From positions 281,061,258 to 281,125,257 of the forward strand of contig CM077116.1 of assembly GCA_039619475.1 (NCBI GenBank): a DNA stretch of 64,000 bases, given 5' to 3'. This document shows positions 24,601 through 34,934 of this stretch, piece by piece. The notes under the pieces were generated by a model. That model saw only the letters and a program-made list of their open reading frames with translations. It made no database searches and was not told where the DNA came from. The stretch comes from Icerya purchasi. Lineage: Eukaryota > Arthropoda > Insecta > Hemiptera > Monophlebidae. Position 1 is the first letter of the stretch. Each line of letters starts with the position of its first letter. The translations under genes and the position numbers were made by a program.

Positions 24601-27600
24601 ATCAATATTTAAAAACTGTATTCTCTTCACCATAGTGTCCGTGCGTTCAATCATCAGATTGTAATTCTTTTGATACAGAGAACAGGAGTGATCCTGAACC
24701 GACTGCTCACAATTTTCACTAAACTCTGTAGATGTTAATAAATTATTTAAATCTAATTTTTTTTTGCCTTTATTAATGCCTAAAATCTGGTGAAATGCAC
24801 AGTTACCCCCTCTTCGTTGACTTTCTTCGCAAATTCAATGCATGCAGGTTCTGACTTGCGAAATTTCGCAATGTGATCAAATTTGCAGCATTTGTCTCAT
24901 TTCCTGATAGAAATGCAATCCTTGAAGGGTAAACTTTCCCATTTAATTTGTAACTTTCCAGTTTTTGGCAATGTATGTATTATATTGAGATGGGTGTAGT
25001 CGGACATACGTCCTACTGTATTTGTTGTTTATTACTTTATTCACTTTCACAGGGTCTTGACCGCTTTTAATATTCAAGTACTCTCTAATATCACCATCAT
25101 TTATATTGTTAGTATTAAAAATCACGATAGTCGGATCCAGTTTTGTGGGAACCGTAACTTTTACATCTTTGATATTACTCTGGATCTCACTGCAGACTTA
25201 ATCCCGATCATTTTCGTTATCCGTTATTATAATGGCTTCGTTGTTACTAATTTTTTTATACATAATTATGTTGACGTTAAGTTGGACAAATTTTTGACTT
25301 CAACTGTTTATCAAAGTCTTCAATATTATTTGTTGTTACAATCAATTTGTTAATTGGTTTAGATCGCGTTTTATTCAAAAGTTTGTCCCTATGACTAACG
25401 ATAGTTTCTAAGTTATTTTTATTACTACGTATAGCATTCTTAAGAACATTTTCTATCTCTGTTGTTTTAGTATAGAGAAATTTTTCTTTCTCCTGAAGTC
25501 GCATAACTAATTCAGTAATTAAAATATCAATTTTCTCTATGCTCTCAGCAATTAAATCTTTCTGCTGTTTATTGGTAATTTTAGTCTGCTTAGACAAAAT
25601 TTGTGATTCAATAAAACCGAACGTTCTTCTCTGTATTCTAATCTTCTGCGTCTTGGCCTTCCTACTCCTTATAGTGACCACTCCATTCTTGCATTCTCCT
25701 CTCTCAATATAAATCCTTTGTTAACCTTCTTTATCTCCTCAATTTCTAATCTTTTCCTTATATAATGTATAATTCTCTGCGTTTGGTAATGACGTGCCCA
25801 AAAAAAAAAAAAAAAAAAAAAAAAAAGGTTAGTCGCCAGGTCAAAAAAGAAATTGTCTTCTTTCTTATTAGAGAATTAACCCAAATTTCAGTGGCATGAT
25901 TTAATTGATCTGAATGAAAAAACGCGACGCAGTTAAATAAAAACTTTTTAAAAAAAATGCTAATATATTGCGGCACCAAACCATTCGCGGAATCATCTAT
26001 GAATTCTTTTCGATCTCGAAAAACCACAATTTAATAACATTTTACTTTTCCGTTTATCCAGAAAATTATACAAAACGGAATCACTTGACAGATTTAAAAT
26101 TGGAATACAACGCTCACTACCAGTATCTCGCAATATCCGAATATCTGGTAAAATCATCAAAACTTCAAAAACCATAAAAATTCCGGGAATAACCTTTGAC
26201 AAAAAATTAAATTGATCGACTCACATCCAGCTTCTACAGATGAAATGCTATAAAACATCAAACATATTAAAAATGGTGGCCCACGCAAGATGGGGCGCAG
26301 ATAAAAAAATCACAGTTAATGTTATATAAAAGCCTAATAGTACCAAAAATGGACTACGGATTCATCTGAATAAAAATGTAAGGAACAAAGAGTTAAAAAA
26401 ACTGGACACTATTCAAAACACAGTAATGTGGCTAATTGTAGGAAGCCTCAAATCCAGATACCCAGTTCTATTCAAACTTTCAGATCGCCGTAACTTCTTA
26501 ACGTTAAGATACTTTTTCAGGCTATCGTTCTTTCCACGCAAGCCAACATACAAAAAAACTGCCTTCGTGGAATTTTATAAATCAAAACCCGCAACACCAC
26601 GACCGGTAAGCGTAAGAAGCAAAATCCTATGCGCCAAATTACTACGCGAAATCATTCACGGAAATACACCAACAATTAACGTTTAGCAATATTGCTTTAG
26701 GACACATCAGCGCCAACTTATACAGAAAAATGACAAGCCGAATGAGAATAGCGCTTCTGTGGAAGTAAACTCTATACTGTTAAACCGATACTATTGAAAA
26801 AAATCCAAACAAGAAAAAAAAAAAAAAAAAACTAGCGAACTCCGACAAAACCGTACAGAGAAGGCCGTGATAGCCCGCCTGATAATTGTACATAACAAAT
26901 TGACGCACAATTACCTTTTCTAAAACACCGAACCGCCTCTCTGCTCAGAATGTCAGTGTCAATTGTCGGTGTACCACATATTGATCGATTGTCAGAAATG
27001 TGAAAAAGAAAGACGAACCATTACAATGGCATTAATTTAAGCATTAATTATATATATTAGCCAATAATGCGAATAATATTAACATCTGACTTAACTTTCT
27101 AAAAGCATGTAATATTTATAGCAACTTCCAAATTACGGTCATGACGCAAATGATCTAGCTGTCGAGCGTCGTAAAATAAATAAAAAAAAAAAAATTCAAT
27201 AAATTATTACACCCATGTAATAATATATTGATATATATATATATATACGAATTTTCCTGTAAAAATTTGATCAAACTATGCGGAGACAATTAGTCGGTAT
27301 ATGGAAGAAACAAAATTAGAATTATTAGAAGAATAAGAAAAGAAGATAAAATGATAATTACCTAAAATAACTTTATGTGTGTAGCTCATGCCGTTCAGTG
27401 CATCGTACGTCAGTTCGTTTTCATTTTCTTCCATTATTCGATCAATTTCCTGACGGACCTTCTCCTGAATGTCTTGGTGAAGGCTTAATTCCGTTAAACA
27501 GAATCCTAAAACTCCCGAAGTAACTTCAAAGCCAGCTATAAAGAATAGCACACATTGCGCTGTCATCAGCGGCAATGTCATCTCTGAAAATCAACGAAAA

Positions 27601-29570
27601 GTAATAAACGTGCTGATCTTCTTTTTTGTTTTTTATAGGTTCGCCAACGAGAACATTAGTCTAAAAAATGGAAATAAGGAGAAAATAAAGTTGTATTCTT
27701 GAATGTTTAATGATGGATTATGAAAATAATTCAAAGCCAAGAATAACGGCAGCAAAAGGGGAAATGAAAGAATGTGTAAGCATTACTACGAGGAGTAGGA
27801 ATACCGGGTTTTATTAAGAATAGAAGGACAACTGTTTAGTAGAGAAGGTCGAACATTCAAATGAAACATGATGACGTATGTGAAAGGAGGATGAAAATGA
27901 CAAAATGGAGTAGAAGTAGATGAAAAAAAAAAGAGGCAGAGTCAACTTCATTTGGTTCTTTGGAATCATCAGTATAGCTCTATCTTTAATTCTAGGATTT
28001 TAGTAAGTTTTCATCTAAAATACTGTCTTTTCGTCACTTACCTATTGCCAACTACAAACTTAACTCCCAGGTCTCTTTCTTTTCCAATTTTGTCTCTTCT
28101 TAATCTTCTCGGTTTAAACATCTCTTTCTAATTGTCTAAGATTTTCTGAGTACTTTCCCTGTTTGAGACGTATCACAACTTCAACTATTCGTCGCCTTCG
28201 TTTTTAACCTCCTTCCCGCACCATTTTCTCGTTTCCTGTCTGCACCTATTCTATTTCGTCTTTTTCACTTCTATTTCATAACTTCTTTGCGACGTTTATT
28301 TTATTTCATTTGATGTTCGACCCTTTCTGCTGAACAATCGTCTTTCTATTCCTCCCTATTAAATATTAAAATTTCTGCCCTTTGCGACGTTTCTCATAAT
28401 CTTTCATTTTCTTCTGTTTCTATCATTCTGGTCTCCGTAAACTCTTTTTATTCTTTATCCATATAGTTTGAGAATAGAATTTTTATTTCTGCTCTGTTTC
28501 AGTTCTTAGGCTTCGTTTTTATTGATCAACGCAGTTAAAGTAAGTGAAAAAAAAAGTGCACGACAAAGAGGACGGAAAAAATTCTGACACTGCGTGTATA
28601 ATTCCATTCAAGCTTATGCACGATTTTAAGCAATTTAATTATAAATCAACTGAGGGCGTATACCAATTTTATCCGATTCAGATTTGAGCTGGTCCATATC
28701 ATTTTTATCGTTATTCGGTTGTTGCGAATTGTTTCTCAAAGCCATTAACAAATTCAGGAAGTCATTCCTTTTTACGTTATTTTCATCCCGGTATTTGACG
28801 GTACTTTCAATGATATCAGAATAATATTTTTTAGTACTTTTGCTAAACAAGTTTAAGCCCAATTTATTTATAAGCTTTGGAAAAATCATCATTAATGCAA
28901 AAAAGATTCGATTCCGAAAGCTATCCTGAAATATCGTTTTGCCCATCTTTCTAAACTCCACATCCGGATCTTGTAAACTATTTATACGAAGTCCAAACGC
29001 ACACGAACTAATAACATCGGTCGAATATCTGCCCATCAGATCCTGCACATCAAAGTTTGTTCCTTCTTTTAGATTTCTATGGATGATAACATCCAAAGAG
29101 TCGGCACATTCTTTCATCAGATGGAACATCTCTTTCATTCTACCGCTGGTAAACGTTGGTGACAATTTAGTGCGTAATGTTTTCCATTGTTTTCCAGTCA
29201 TATTGAATAAATTATTAGAGAATAGATCGTCTGCATTTATCTTAAAATCCTCCGTGCGATCGTGAAAATAAGAAAAATCTTTAACTAAAATATGTTTTAT
29301 CAGTTCCGGATCTCGTATTATTAATTCCGGTTTCTGAAATCGAAAAAATCCGAAGTATCTTTGCGATGGAAATTGATTATAAACATGACGAAGATTTTCC
29401 GGGTCGGAAACTTTACGTAAAAATACTTCCTTTATGTTGCCGAGTAATAAATGCGGTTTCACGTATGGAACGCTTCTTGCTTCCCAGTATCGAGAACTTC
29501 TTTTTAGGTAGAAATAAACTGTCGATAAGATTGTGACTGCGACAGTCGCTAGCAGCCAAAAATCCGCCAT
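14876..29570 (-). CDS. Cytochrome P450, CYP6-like (CYP3 clan), complete four-exon gene
   Basis: A haem-thiolate monooxygenase anchored in the endoplasmic reticulum. CYP6 enzymes usually oxidise plant toxins, insecticides or hormones, but the substrate here is unknown. The four exons join at phase-compatible GT/AG sites to 1545 nt, 514 codons plus stop, the normal length. Landmarks: N-terminal anchor about residues 4-22; helix-C WKTLR 129-133; I-helix AGFEVTS 319-325; ExxR ETLR 377-380; PDNF 433-436 in place of PERF; haem loop FGEGPRICIG 452-461 with Cys459; and a C-terminal GGIWLKF. The I-helix carries Val where most CYP6 enzymes have the proton-relay Thr, with Thr one residue later. Introns are about 1.1, 7.8 and 4.3 kb; the last two are full of transposons. 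I see no frame lesion. A partial second copy lies at 44-60 kb. Confidence 0.93.
15895..16200 (+). pseudogene. Non-LTR endonuclease relic, copy 1
   Basis: The plus strand reads fragments such as CKYLIILGNFNARV, resembling the GDFNAKVG box of RTE-type endonucleases, and further on TWFHRCFKQPN. It is heavily decayed. The corresponding relic in copy 2 lies at 52895-53270. The match is short and uncertain. Confidence 0.4.
16205..17300 (+). pseudogene. Mariner transposase, decayed
   Basis: The plus strand shows the mariner helix-turn-helix part (SPSKTTIFRCYSDSKRSR, RPGRPIEVGTPKNIRKI, VKLQEIANILKIS), then TVERKQ and SERCLEMFKRDKTNF. The first catalytic block (DETW) is deleted before TPESK. The second and third acidic residues remain in RDNAPIYKSTKT and SPDLALSD, with 34 residues between the two Asp: the D34D signature of mariner. 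Stops and frameshifts break the frame. The 5' end near 16205 (ACTAAGTCCCGGGAC) matches mariner termini. The 3' end is not clear. The insertion is absent from copy 2. Confidence 0.88.
17301..19345. other. P450 intron 3, paralogous non-coding segment
   Basis: Collinear with 53467-55100 and 59238-59511. Small minus-strand ORFs at 17449-17751 and, in copy 2, at 53621-53941 begin alike but diverge by frameshift, so no gene is called. Confidence 0.5.
19346..19597 (-). CDS. P450 exon 3 (ExxR to haem loop)
   Basis: The acceptor TTGACTAG precedes AAACTTTACGG and the donor GTTAGT follows TGTATCG. Encodes (E)TLRKY, the meander with PDNF, and the haem-binding FGEGPRICI; the final Gly codon is split with exon 4. 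252 nt, phase 1 on both sides. A paralogous copy is at 59512-59763. Confidence 0.95.
20121..20541. other. Intron 2 spacer
   Basis: The collinearity with 60 kb ends near here. No coding content recognised. Confidence 0.4.
20542..20804 (-). mobile_element. tRNA-derived SINE, minus orientation, old copy
   Basis: The reverse strand starts CGCGAGCCTAGTGGTTAACG, a tRNA-like A box. The B-box zone follows in degenerate form, then a body with GGTACCAGAGAAAT, and it ends ACTTCACAATCTCCGACG...TATGGGACTT. The same landmarks in the same order occur in the SINE at 30727-30982. This copy is more diverged. Confidence 0.8.
20805..21617. other. Intron 2 spacer, nothing recognised
   Basis: No ORF with recognisable content. 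Confidence 0.4.
21618..21646 (+). other. Poly(A) tract, likely retroposon tail
   Basis: About 28 A, preceded ~25 bases upstream by GTGAATAAACG, which contains an AATAAA signal. The body that carried it is not identified. Confidence 0.5.
22103..22378 (+). pseudogene. RTE-type retrotransposon 3' end with (GAA)n tail
   Basis: The plus strand encodes KQRKLEYFGHILRG, KIEGKRRIGRKRLSWLCNIR, QWTNRSVEELFRLAGDRE. This is the conserved C-terminal tail that follows the RT in RTE-like ORF2 proteins. It ends at TAA 22331-22333, about 30 bases before GAAGAAGAAGAAG (22357 on), a simple-repeat tail typical of the clade. Only the last ~80 codons remain: a 5'-truncated copy inside P450 intron 2. Confidence 0.82.
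22379..23801. other. Intron 2 spacer with a GC-richer island at 22915-23400
   Basis: A 108-codon minus-strand ORF (22915-23241) lies in a stretch clearly less AT-rich than its surroundings. I recognise no domain. The composition suggests an old coding or transposon fragment. Confidence 0.35.
23802..23999. mobile_element. Short palindromic MITE (~80-bp arms)
   Basis: The left arm 23802-23880 and right arm 23920-23999 are near-perfect reverse complements, starting ACAACAACATTTTTTG and including GGGGCGGATCGAATT and AACGTTTAAGCTACA. The loop is ~39 bases. The few mismatches suggest a young insertion. No ORF. Confidence 0.85.
24000..24619. other. Intron 2 spacer, purine-rich
   Basis: A- and G-rich on the plus strand. 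The minus-strand ORF at 24273-24605 reads as low-complexity hydrophobic sequence and is not called. Confidence 0.4.
24620..25681 (-). pseudogene. gag-like ORF1 of a non-LTR retrotransposon
   Basis: The minus strand carries a charged coiled-coil segment (25681-25277; IAESIEKIDILITELVMRLQ and following), then REYLNIKSGQ and SRTYVRLHPSQYN. Near 24870-24910 comes a decayed zinc-knuckle region (DKCCKFDHIAKF). Coiled coil followed by a CCHC knuckle is the usual build of the RNA-binding ORF1 protein in I/R1-type elements. Stops and frame changes break it. Its 5' side continues into the repeat shared with 9.0 and 60.4 kb. Confidence 0.6.
25620..25792 (-). repeat. gag-like repeat fragment (copy 2 of 3)
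   Basis: The reverse complement of CTCTGCGTTTGGTAAT to CCATTCTTGCATTCTCC matches 8912-9075 and 60372-60560. It is bounded on the right by a ~27-base A run (25800-25826). Confidence 0.6.
25968..27030 (+). pseudogene. I-type non-LTR ORF2: RT end and C-terminal domain, decayed
   Basis: The plus strand, across several frames, reads PGITFDKKLNWSTHIQLL (post-catalytic RT region), YKSLIVPKMDYGFI, KKLDTIQNTVMWLIVGSLKS and, near 26883-27030, LTHNYLF, EPPLCSECQCQLSVYHILIDCQ. These are the conserved end blocks of I-like ORF2 proteins, including the terminal Cys/His motif. Catalytic RT motifs are absent. It lies in P450 intron 2, opposite in strand to the host gene. Confidence 0.75.
27362..27583 (-). 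CDS. P450 exon 2 (I-helix)
   Basis: Preceded by the acceptor TTGATTTTCAG and followed by the donor GTAATT after TTATTTTAG. Its first two bases (AG) complete a Glu codon with the G of exon 1. Encodes the I-helix (AGFEVTSGVLGFCLTELS) and the J/J' helices up to HKVIL. The exon is 222 nt, phase 1 on both sides. Confidence 0.93.
27584..28663. other. P450 intron 1
   Basis: 1080 bases, T/C-rich on the plus strand in its second half. No repeat or ORF of note. Confidence 0.6.
28664..29570 (-). CDS. P450 exon 1 (residues 1-302)
   Basis: Starts at ATG 29570 (MADFWLLATV), chosen because the hydrophobic anchor follows directly. An upstream in-frame ATG at 29609 would add 13 residues before it, and TTGTTACAG just upstream looks like a 5'-UTR splice acceptor. 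Encodes the anchor, the substrate-entry region, WKTLR and helices up to the I-helix approach. Ends in AAAATTG followed by donor GTATAC, phase 1. Confidence 0.92.
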
Positions 29571-30339
29571 AATCTCTGTAACAATAATAAATAGAATGAA
29601 AGCATGCACGTGCGATTAGCAGGTCGATCTTATTTCTCTAATTGTCAAATCTATATTAGACTAGACATACCAGGAATACACAATCATTAGTAGATTTTAC
29701 AGATCGATTACTGGGTTCATTTAATTTACTTATACAAAGCAGGTAAAGCTATGGAAAATTCATTATCATCATTCAAACGTAAAGTTAAAAGCCCAAACAT
29801 AATTCTTTCAGTTAAAACCAGTATACAAAACGCTAATAATTTATTTTTATTTTTTCCGTCTTGCCGGATAATGTAAATAGTAAATTTAAAACAAAAATGA
29901 TAACAAATTATCTAATAAATACAAAATGTTCCGAAACATTATGGATATTTAGAAATAGTCTTAAAAATTGACTATCAAGCTTCACTGTCGAAAATAACTC
30001 GTATTATTTATAGTTAAGATAAATTTCATTATTTAAAAATGTGCGGCATTGTTTATCTTTCCATTTTCACTTTTTTTCGTTCATTTCGTTATTGTGGTGA
30101 TGACGCCTCTTTTACTAACACCATCTCTTCAGACGTTCTTCGTCTGTTAGTTGTGTAAAGCTTTCGGGACCTTTTCGTAATATTAAATGCAAAATTAAAT
30201 CTGCGAAATCGAAAAACTTTTTGAATGTGCACGGATAATCCAATAGCTGAAAATAATTAGTCTGATTTTGACTATTGGACAGTCGGTTTGCCGCTGCCTA
30301 CGTCATAGACGAGTTTTACTAATTAGTTACTGTAATAAA
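29571..30339. promoter_or_regulatory. Upstream region of the P450 gene; no element identified
   Basis: This must hold the 5' UTR and probably the promoter, or an upstream non-coding exon if TTGTTACAG before the ATG is a real acceptor. I see no decisive TATA or initiator. Confidence 0.3.
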
Positions 30340-30560
30340 AGTCGCCACGTACATGTACGCGTCTTTCTGTTTTACAGTTAGTTTACAGCTGTATATTTAT
30401 TTTCTTTCCATTTTATTCCTTATATTTTAGCAGTGTTTTTTTCAAATTGCGAATATTTGTTTCGGTAATTTGCAACTTTTTATAATATCATATTTATTAA
30501 AAAGTTCCTTTTTCAAAGAAATAAAAAATTGTTCATTGCTTTGAGAACTCACAATGAATT
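30340..30560 (+). repeat. Inverted partner of 39585-39800
   Basis: TTCATTGCTTTGAGAACTCA and the ~200 bases before it occur reverse-complemented at 39585-39800 (TGAGTTCTCAAAGCAATG onward), with scattered differences. Confidence 0.65.
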
Positions 30561-31200
30561 CATCTCGACGTTCGCGAAACTTACGAAAACCCGTAACTAT
30601 TATTTATTGTTTCTCTGTAAAGAAAATTCTTTGCGATGTTCAGTGCTCTCAAATAATTAACTTTCAATCGGACTGATTATGACAATGTAAAGTATTGCAA
30701 CAATTGCATCATATAATTGTCAGTTGGACAGCGTGCTAGCCTAGTGGTTAAGGTGCTTAGTTACCAAATCATAGGTCACAGGTTCGAGACTTATCTTGTC
30801 CCAGATCCAAGTCACCCCCAAGCTCACCCAGCCTGAAATAATTGGTTACCAGAGAAATTTAAAGGCGGCCGGGAGAAACGAACGGGCCCTCCTACTCTTA
30901 TTAGTGCCTTTGGGCTTAGTAGTACATTGTGAACCTTAACTTCACAATCCCCGACGCCCTGTCAAGGGTATGGGACTTACTTTAATTGTCAGTTGACGTC
31001 GTGAAGACGTGACACAATTAAAGCAGGAATTTTCAAATACTCTTTTTGAGTGATTTCAATTATTTCTAACTATTTCATTAACATTTCACAAAAACCGATC
31101 ACAAATTAATTCCTGATATTCAAAAATCGTAAAAGTCGTTTTATAAAGAAGGCGGAAAGATCAATCGAAATAGGTCCGTTACCCCGGGCCGCAAGATTAG
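30551..31200. repeat. Repeat block X, copy 1 (SINE inside)
   Basis: Runs from AATGAATTCATCTCG through TTCAGTGCTCTCAAA to the GATTAGACTAATTTGG region. It is collinear with 35858-36262 except for the SINE at 30727-30982. Confidence 0.75.
30727..30982 (+). mobile_element. tRNA-derived SINE with 13-bp TSD and paralogous empty site
   Basis: The A-box-like TAGCCTAGTGGTTAAGG is followed 30-odd bases later by a B box, GGTTCGAGAC, as in a Pol III tRNA promoter. The unrelated body has GGTTACCAGAGAAATTTAAA and a CTTCACAATCCCCGACG tail ending TATGGGACTTACTT. The flanking duplication TAATTGTCAGTTG lies at 30714-30726 and 30983-30995. The paralogous block at 36021-36033 has a single copy of this target and no SINE. 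Transcription is inferred from the boxes only. Confidence 0.92.
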
Positions 31201-31204
31201 ACTA

Positions 31205-31935
31205 ATTTGGTTGATATTGATACAGATTCGGAGTATTCGGCGCCATCCTGTGGACGACGTTTGAGCTGAAAAATATCATTCGATTAAGAATCATTACAAT
31301 ATTCACGATTTCTCAAACGTCGTTCAACAGTGCTTCATCACTGGTTTTAATATTTCAAGCTTGCTTATTCGGCCTAGAAATTACCCGTGTATAATCGAAC
31401 GTTCGAGAATATTCTGGAGCTGACACTGTGTCAAAAGTGTGTTGACGGAAGTGACCGAGTACAGCGATATTTTGTCAATGGTGAATGCTGTTTATATAGT
31501 GTACCACCGAGTATTAGCGAATAAAGAGGGCAGATTTTGTAATTACCCGAAATACGTTGGCAGGGTAGAGCGGGCGGTGTAAGTGAATGTAAAGTTGACA
31601 GTAGACAGCCGCTTGTTCAGTCTTACGTTCGCATCTCCGTACAGAAGAATCAAGCGACGATTCGCGTATAAACATCGATCTAGTCGAAGCTACGTTTTTC
31701 TATCTTTTTTGTTAAATTTAATGTGAGTTTGCCGGTTTTTTTTTTTTGTATTTTTCTGAAAAAAAAGTAAATTAATTAAAAAATAAAAAATAAAATGAAG
31801 CAAATTAAAAGCCTCTTGCTCGAAAAAAGAAATTAAAAAAGAAATTCAAACGAATTGTCTTGCTGTCATCGCGAAACCAAAACATCGAAAGGAAAATCGT
31901 TTCACTGGCGTTCGAACAGGGACCCGAAAGTCAAG
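31205..31935 (+). repeat. Repeat block Y, copy 1: retrotransposon 5'-leader-like
   Basis: Shared with 34935-35590, with about 16 bases extra (31241-31258) and a few substitutions. A less AT-rich core with GCTGACACTGTGTCAAAAG and GTCTTACGTTCGCATCTCC leads into AAAATGAAGCAAATTAAAA. It sits immediately 5' of the coiled-coil relic at 32140, so a 5' UTR of a non-LTR element is likely. An LTR pair is less likely because I see no pol between the copies. Confidence 0.6.
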
Positions 31936-32139
31936 AAGACGAAACGTGCGAAAATCCGATAGGAGGAGTCTAAAAAACACGAATCCAGGCCAGAATATTT
32001 CAATTTTATTTTTATATTTTATCTTTCGTTTTGTAACTTATTAATGTTTTTCCTTTTTCTCTCTTTTTACCCTCAGTCACTTATTAATTTAATTTAACGT
32101 TCGCGCATTCTCTCCGATATAAATTTTAAAAAAATTAAT

Positions 32140-33135
32140 GAATATGGAAAGAAAATATCTAGCTAGGTTGGTAACGACGAGAGGAAAATACAGAAACCCA
32201 AAATTGATAAGTACAGATATAATGTGTGATGAGGAGAAAGGAGAAATTTGAGTCAATCATAGAGCGTTACGAGAAAACCAGTCCGGAACGAGGATTCTCA
32301 CAGTCCATCGTTCCTGCATCGAAAAGGAAAAAAGGGCAGTAATCTCGAGGAGCACAATGAAAAGTTTACAAGAATTGAAAGATGATCATCGGAAAGGTTG
32401 GCAAGAACTAGGAAATAAAATATAAACCAGTAAACAAGAAATAAAAAGGGAATTAACAGGGAAAATTAATAAGATTGAGAAAAAGTACGAAATAGTATAT
32501 GATAAATTAGATCATATAGAGGAGAAAAACAGGAATCTGACCTCCTATGTGCAAAAGTTAGCCGGACGAGTGAAGCGAGGGAAGATTATGGAAAGACTCC
32601 AATGGGAGAACAGGAAGTTTGTCATCCACCATTGAACGAGTGGGAAAATATTTAGAGATAGAAAAGAAACAATGATCGAAAATTAGTAAAAATAAAGAAA
32701 ATCTCGGTAATAAAATAGAGGAATCGGTGGCACAAAACGAATTTAAGAGAGAAATATACATAAAATTAAGTAATGGCGATAAAGAAATAGAGAATAAACG
32801 CGTATAGATCGACTTAAAGAATACTCCGTTCGTTCCTTGCGATAGTAGCAATATACCATTAAAATACGTTAATCGCGAATTAAAGAAAATGGATATTCTG
32901 TCAGATATGCATATATTCAGGATGATTGCGATACAAGTAGCAATCATGATGATTTGCATGAGCTACGAGCTCTAAAATCTGAAAATAGGTCTATCGAATT
33001 GCTTTCAAACGTTACCAAGCGAGCCTATCTCGTTGAGGAAGTACCGAAAAAATTTAAACGAATATTAGCTTGCTGTCAGTTTTTCGCACATATCATTATT
33101 GATTTATTTACAGAATTATGTATATTAATTTTGTA
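32140..33135 (+). pseudogene. Coiled-coil ORF1-like relic
   Basis: Plus-strand fragments: MERKYLARLVTTRGKYRN; MKSLQELKDDHRKGWQELGN; KINKIEKKYEIVYDKLDHIE and EKNRNLTSYVQKL; then, after many stops, ELRALKSENRSIELLSNVTK and a terminal KKFKRILACCQFF. The heptad-rich middle followed by a basic patch resembles ORF1 proteins of non-LTR elements. It is multiply broken. Its position 3' of block Y supports the idea. Confidence 0.45.
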
Positions 33136-34179
33136 ATTCGTAACGTAATTGATTTAAGACTAGCGTAAGAAATTTATTTTATAAGAGTCGATCGCTATAT
33201 GCCCTTGGTGGAATATTGTTCCTCGTTTATTATTTCGATTATCTTGGGAAAAAATTTCTCCTTAATGATTAATGTAAGCAATCTCGTTGCCGATGGTCCG
33301 CGAATCGTCGCTTGATTTACATGATCAAAAGACAAAAAAAAAAAAAAAGTATATAGTAAGCCCGGTTAGTTTTTCGTTTCGTTTACATATAATAAAATAA
33401 TGAAAAAATAAAAGAAAAAAAAAGAAAAATGAAACTTATTTATATAAATTTGAATTAGAAATTAAGAAAAATACTGATGTTGAATAATGTTTGTTTGATC
33501 GTTTAGTATACGTGGGACGAACAAGTGGATCCAATAAGTCTAGTAAAGTATTCGCAAAAAAAAAAAAAAAAAAGAACATGAAGTTGGGGGCAATCGTATT
33601 TTTGTAGCGTTATAATTATAAAATGTACGTAGGTATTCTCTTTTGATAAATTTAATTGTTTATGAGTATTTCGTAACTTATGTTCTGAATGAGCGTAATC
33701 TTGTGTAAGTTGTCAAGTTTAGTTATATATTTCGTATTAGTGCCTAAGTAGTCACACTGAGACAGCAAATGTATTAATATTTTATTTATTTTGTTTTGTG
33801 TGTGTTTACGACATTGCCATTATTTTTTGTTCAGTCGAGTTAGGTTGTAAAAAAAGAAAAAATCATCACTGATTTATGTAGGCGCAACCAACCAAGTGTT
33901 CCGTTTTATCATAGCTTAATCTTGCTAATACTTCTTGATTTAGTCCGTCACACTGAAAGGACGACAACTGATATTACTTATTTCTTCAAATTAATTAAAG
34001 ACGTGTTGCAGTAATGATTGTGTATTTGTGCATTCTTTAATATTTATAGCTCAGAAATTTTGTTGCAATACTACATATGAAGACGATTGTCAATTCCATG
34101 ATATTTTATCCTAAACGTAATTTTATTCTTCCATTTAATGTTTCTTTCCGAGTGTTTGGGTGCAAGGCCGGCCTATAAT
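33136..34179. other. AT-rich spacer with A runs
   Basis: A runs near 33335 and 33558 may be retroposon tails. No gene recognised. Confidence 0.4.
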
Positions 34180-34425
34180 AAACCTATGACGTAAGCCCGT
34201 GGGACCTGGTACTCCAGAGCTGCTCATAAGGTAATCCTCTGACGCAGGCCAGTGAGACCTTATTAGATGTACTCCAGAGCTGCGCAGAAGGCAATCCTGT
34301 GATGCAAGCTAGATGAGACCGCAGTTGTGGTACCCCAGAGCTGCGCAGAAGGTAAACAAGCATGCAAGCCAGATGAGACCTCATATATATATATATATAT
34401 GGTACTCGAGAGCTGCATGAGATAA
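34180..34425. repeat. Minisatellite, ~60-72-bp unit, 4 copies
   Basis: TACTCCAGAGCTGC-type motifs recur near 34211, 34271, 34332 and 34404, with GCAAGCCAGATGAGACC between. The last spacing (72) is enlarged by an (AT)n stretch at 34384-34400. The minus strand is open (34486-34184) only as a by-product of the repeat. Confidence 0.8.
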
Positions 34426-34934
34426 TAATTAAAGAATATAATTTAGCGCAGGGGCGTGCATACCCACTCACCCTCTTCCCTGTCATTTCTTTAGTGTGCT
34501 GTTCCCTCTTTTAAGGTACAATCGACTTCAAAGCAATACACCATACAATATGATAGGGAGTAGCATAAACATGAAATTATTTATGGCTGTAAAGTTCACT
34601 TCTAAGGAGGATAGAAGTTAAAAGGAAAAAATGTCAGTATTATTTAATTATGTCGGTTTTGTATATTGTTATTTGTTAAACAGTCGGTAATATTTTTTTA
34701 ATTTCGTTTGTGTTTTGTAATATTGCTGTTTGTTTTGATTCTGATGGCGTGTGGCTGTCTCAGTAATTCACAGTAATTTAGTAATACAGGGCATGAATGT
34801 GGTGTGAGCGAGCATTAGTCGCGGTGGAGAATGTACGGTTCAGCTGCTCGGTTACAGATGGACCGAATCCGTATTGTCTCGGCACCCGAGTTCCCATTCA
34901 AAACTTCTGTTTTGAATGAAAATGGTGGTGGGGC
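34426..34934. other. Spacer, nothing recognised
   Basis: The less AT-rich 34800-34930 may be a diverged extension of the following leader-like block. Confidence 0.35.

Noticed and set aside
24273..24605. 110-codon minus-strand ORF
   Set aside because: Rich in Phe/Ser/Leu because the plus strand is a purine-rich low-complexity stretch.
30745..30800. Possible tRNA gene
   Set aside because: A- and B-box motifs are present, but no acceptor stem closes. The same head with the same unrelated body recurs at 20.6 kb, so it is a SINE.
34184..34486. 100-codon minus-strand ORF with internal repeats
   Set aside because: It is the translation of a minisatellite whose period is not constant modulo 3.
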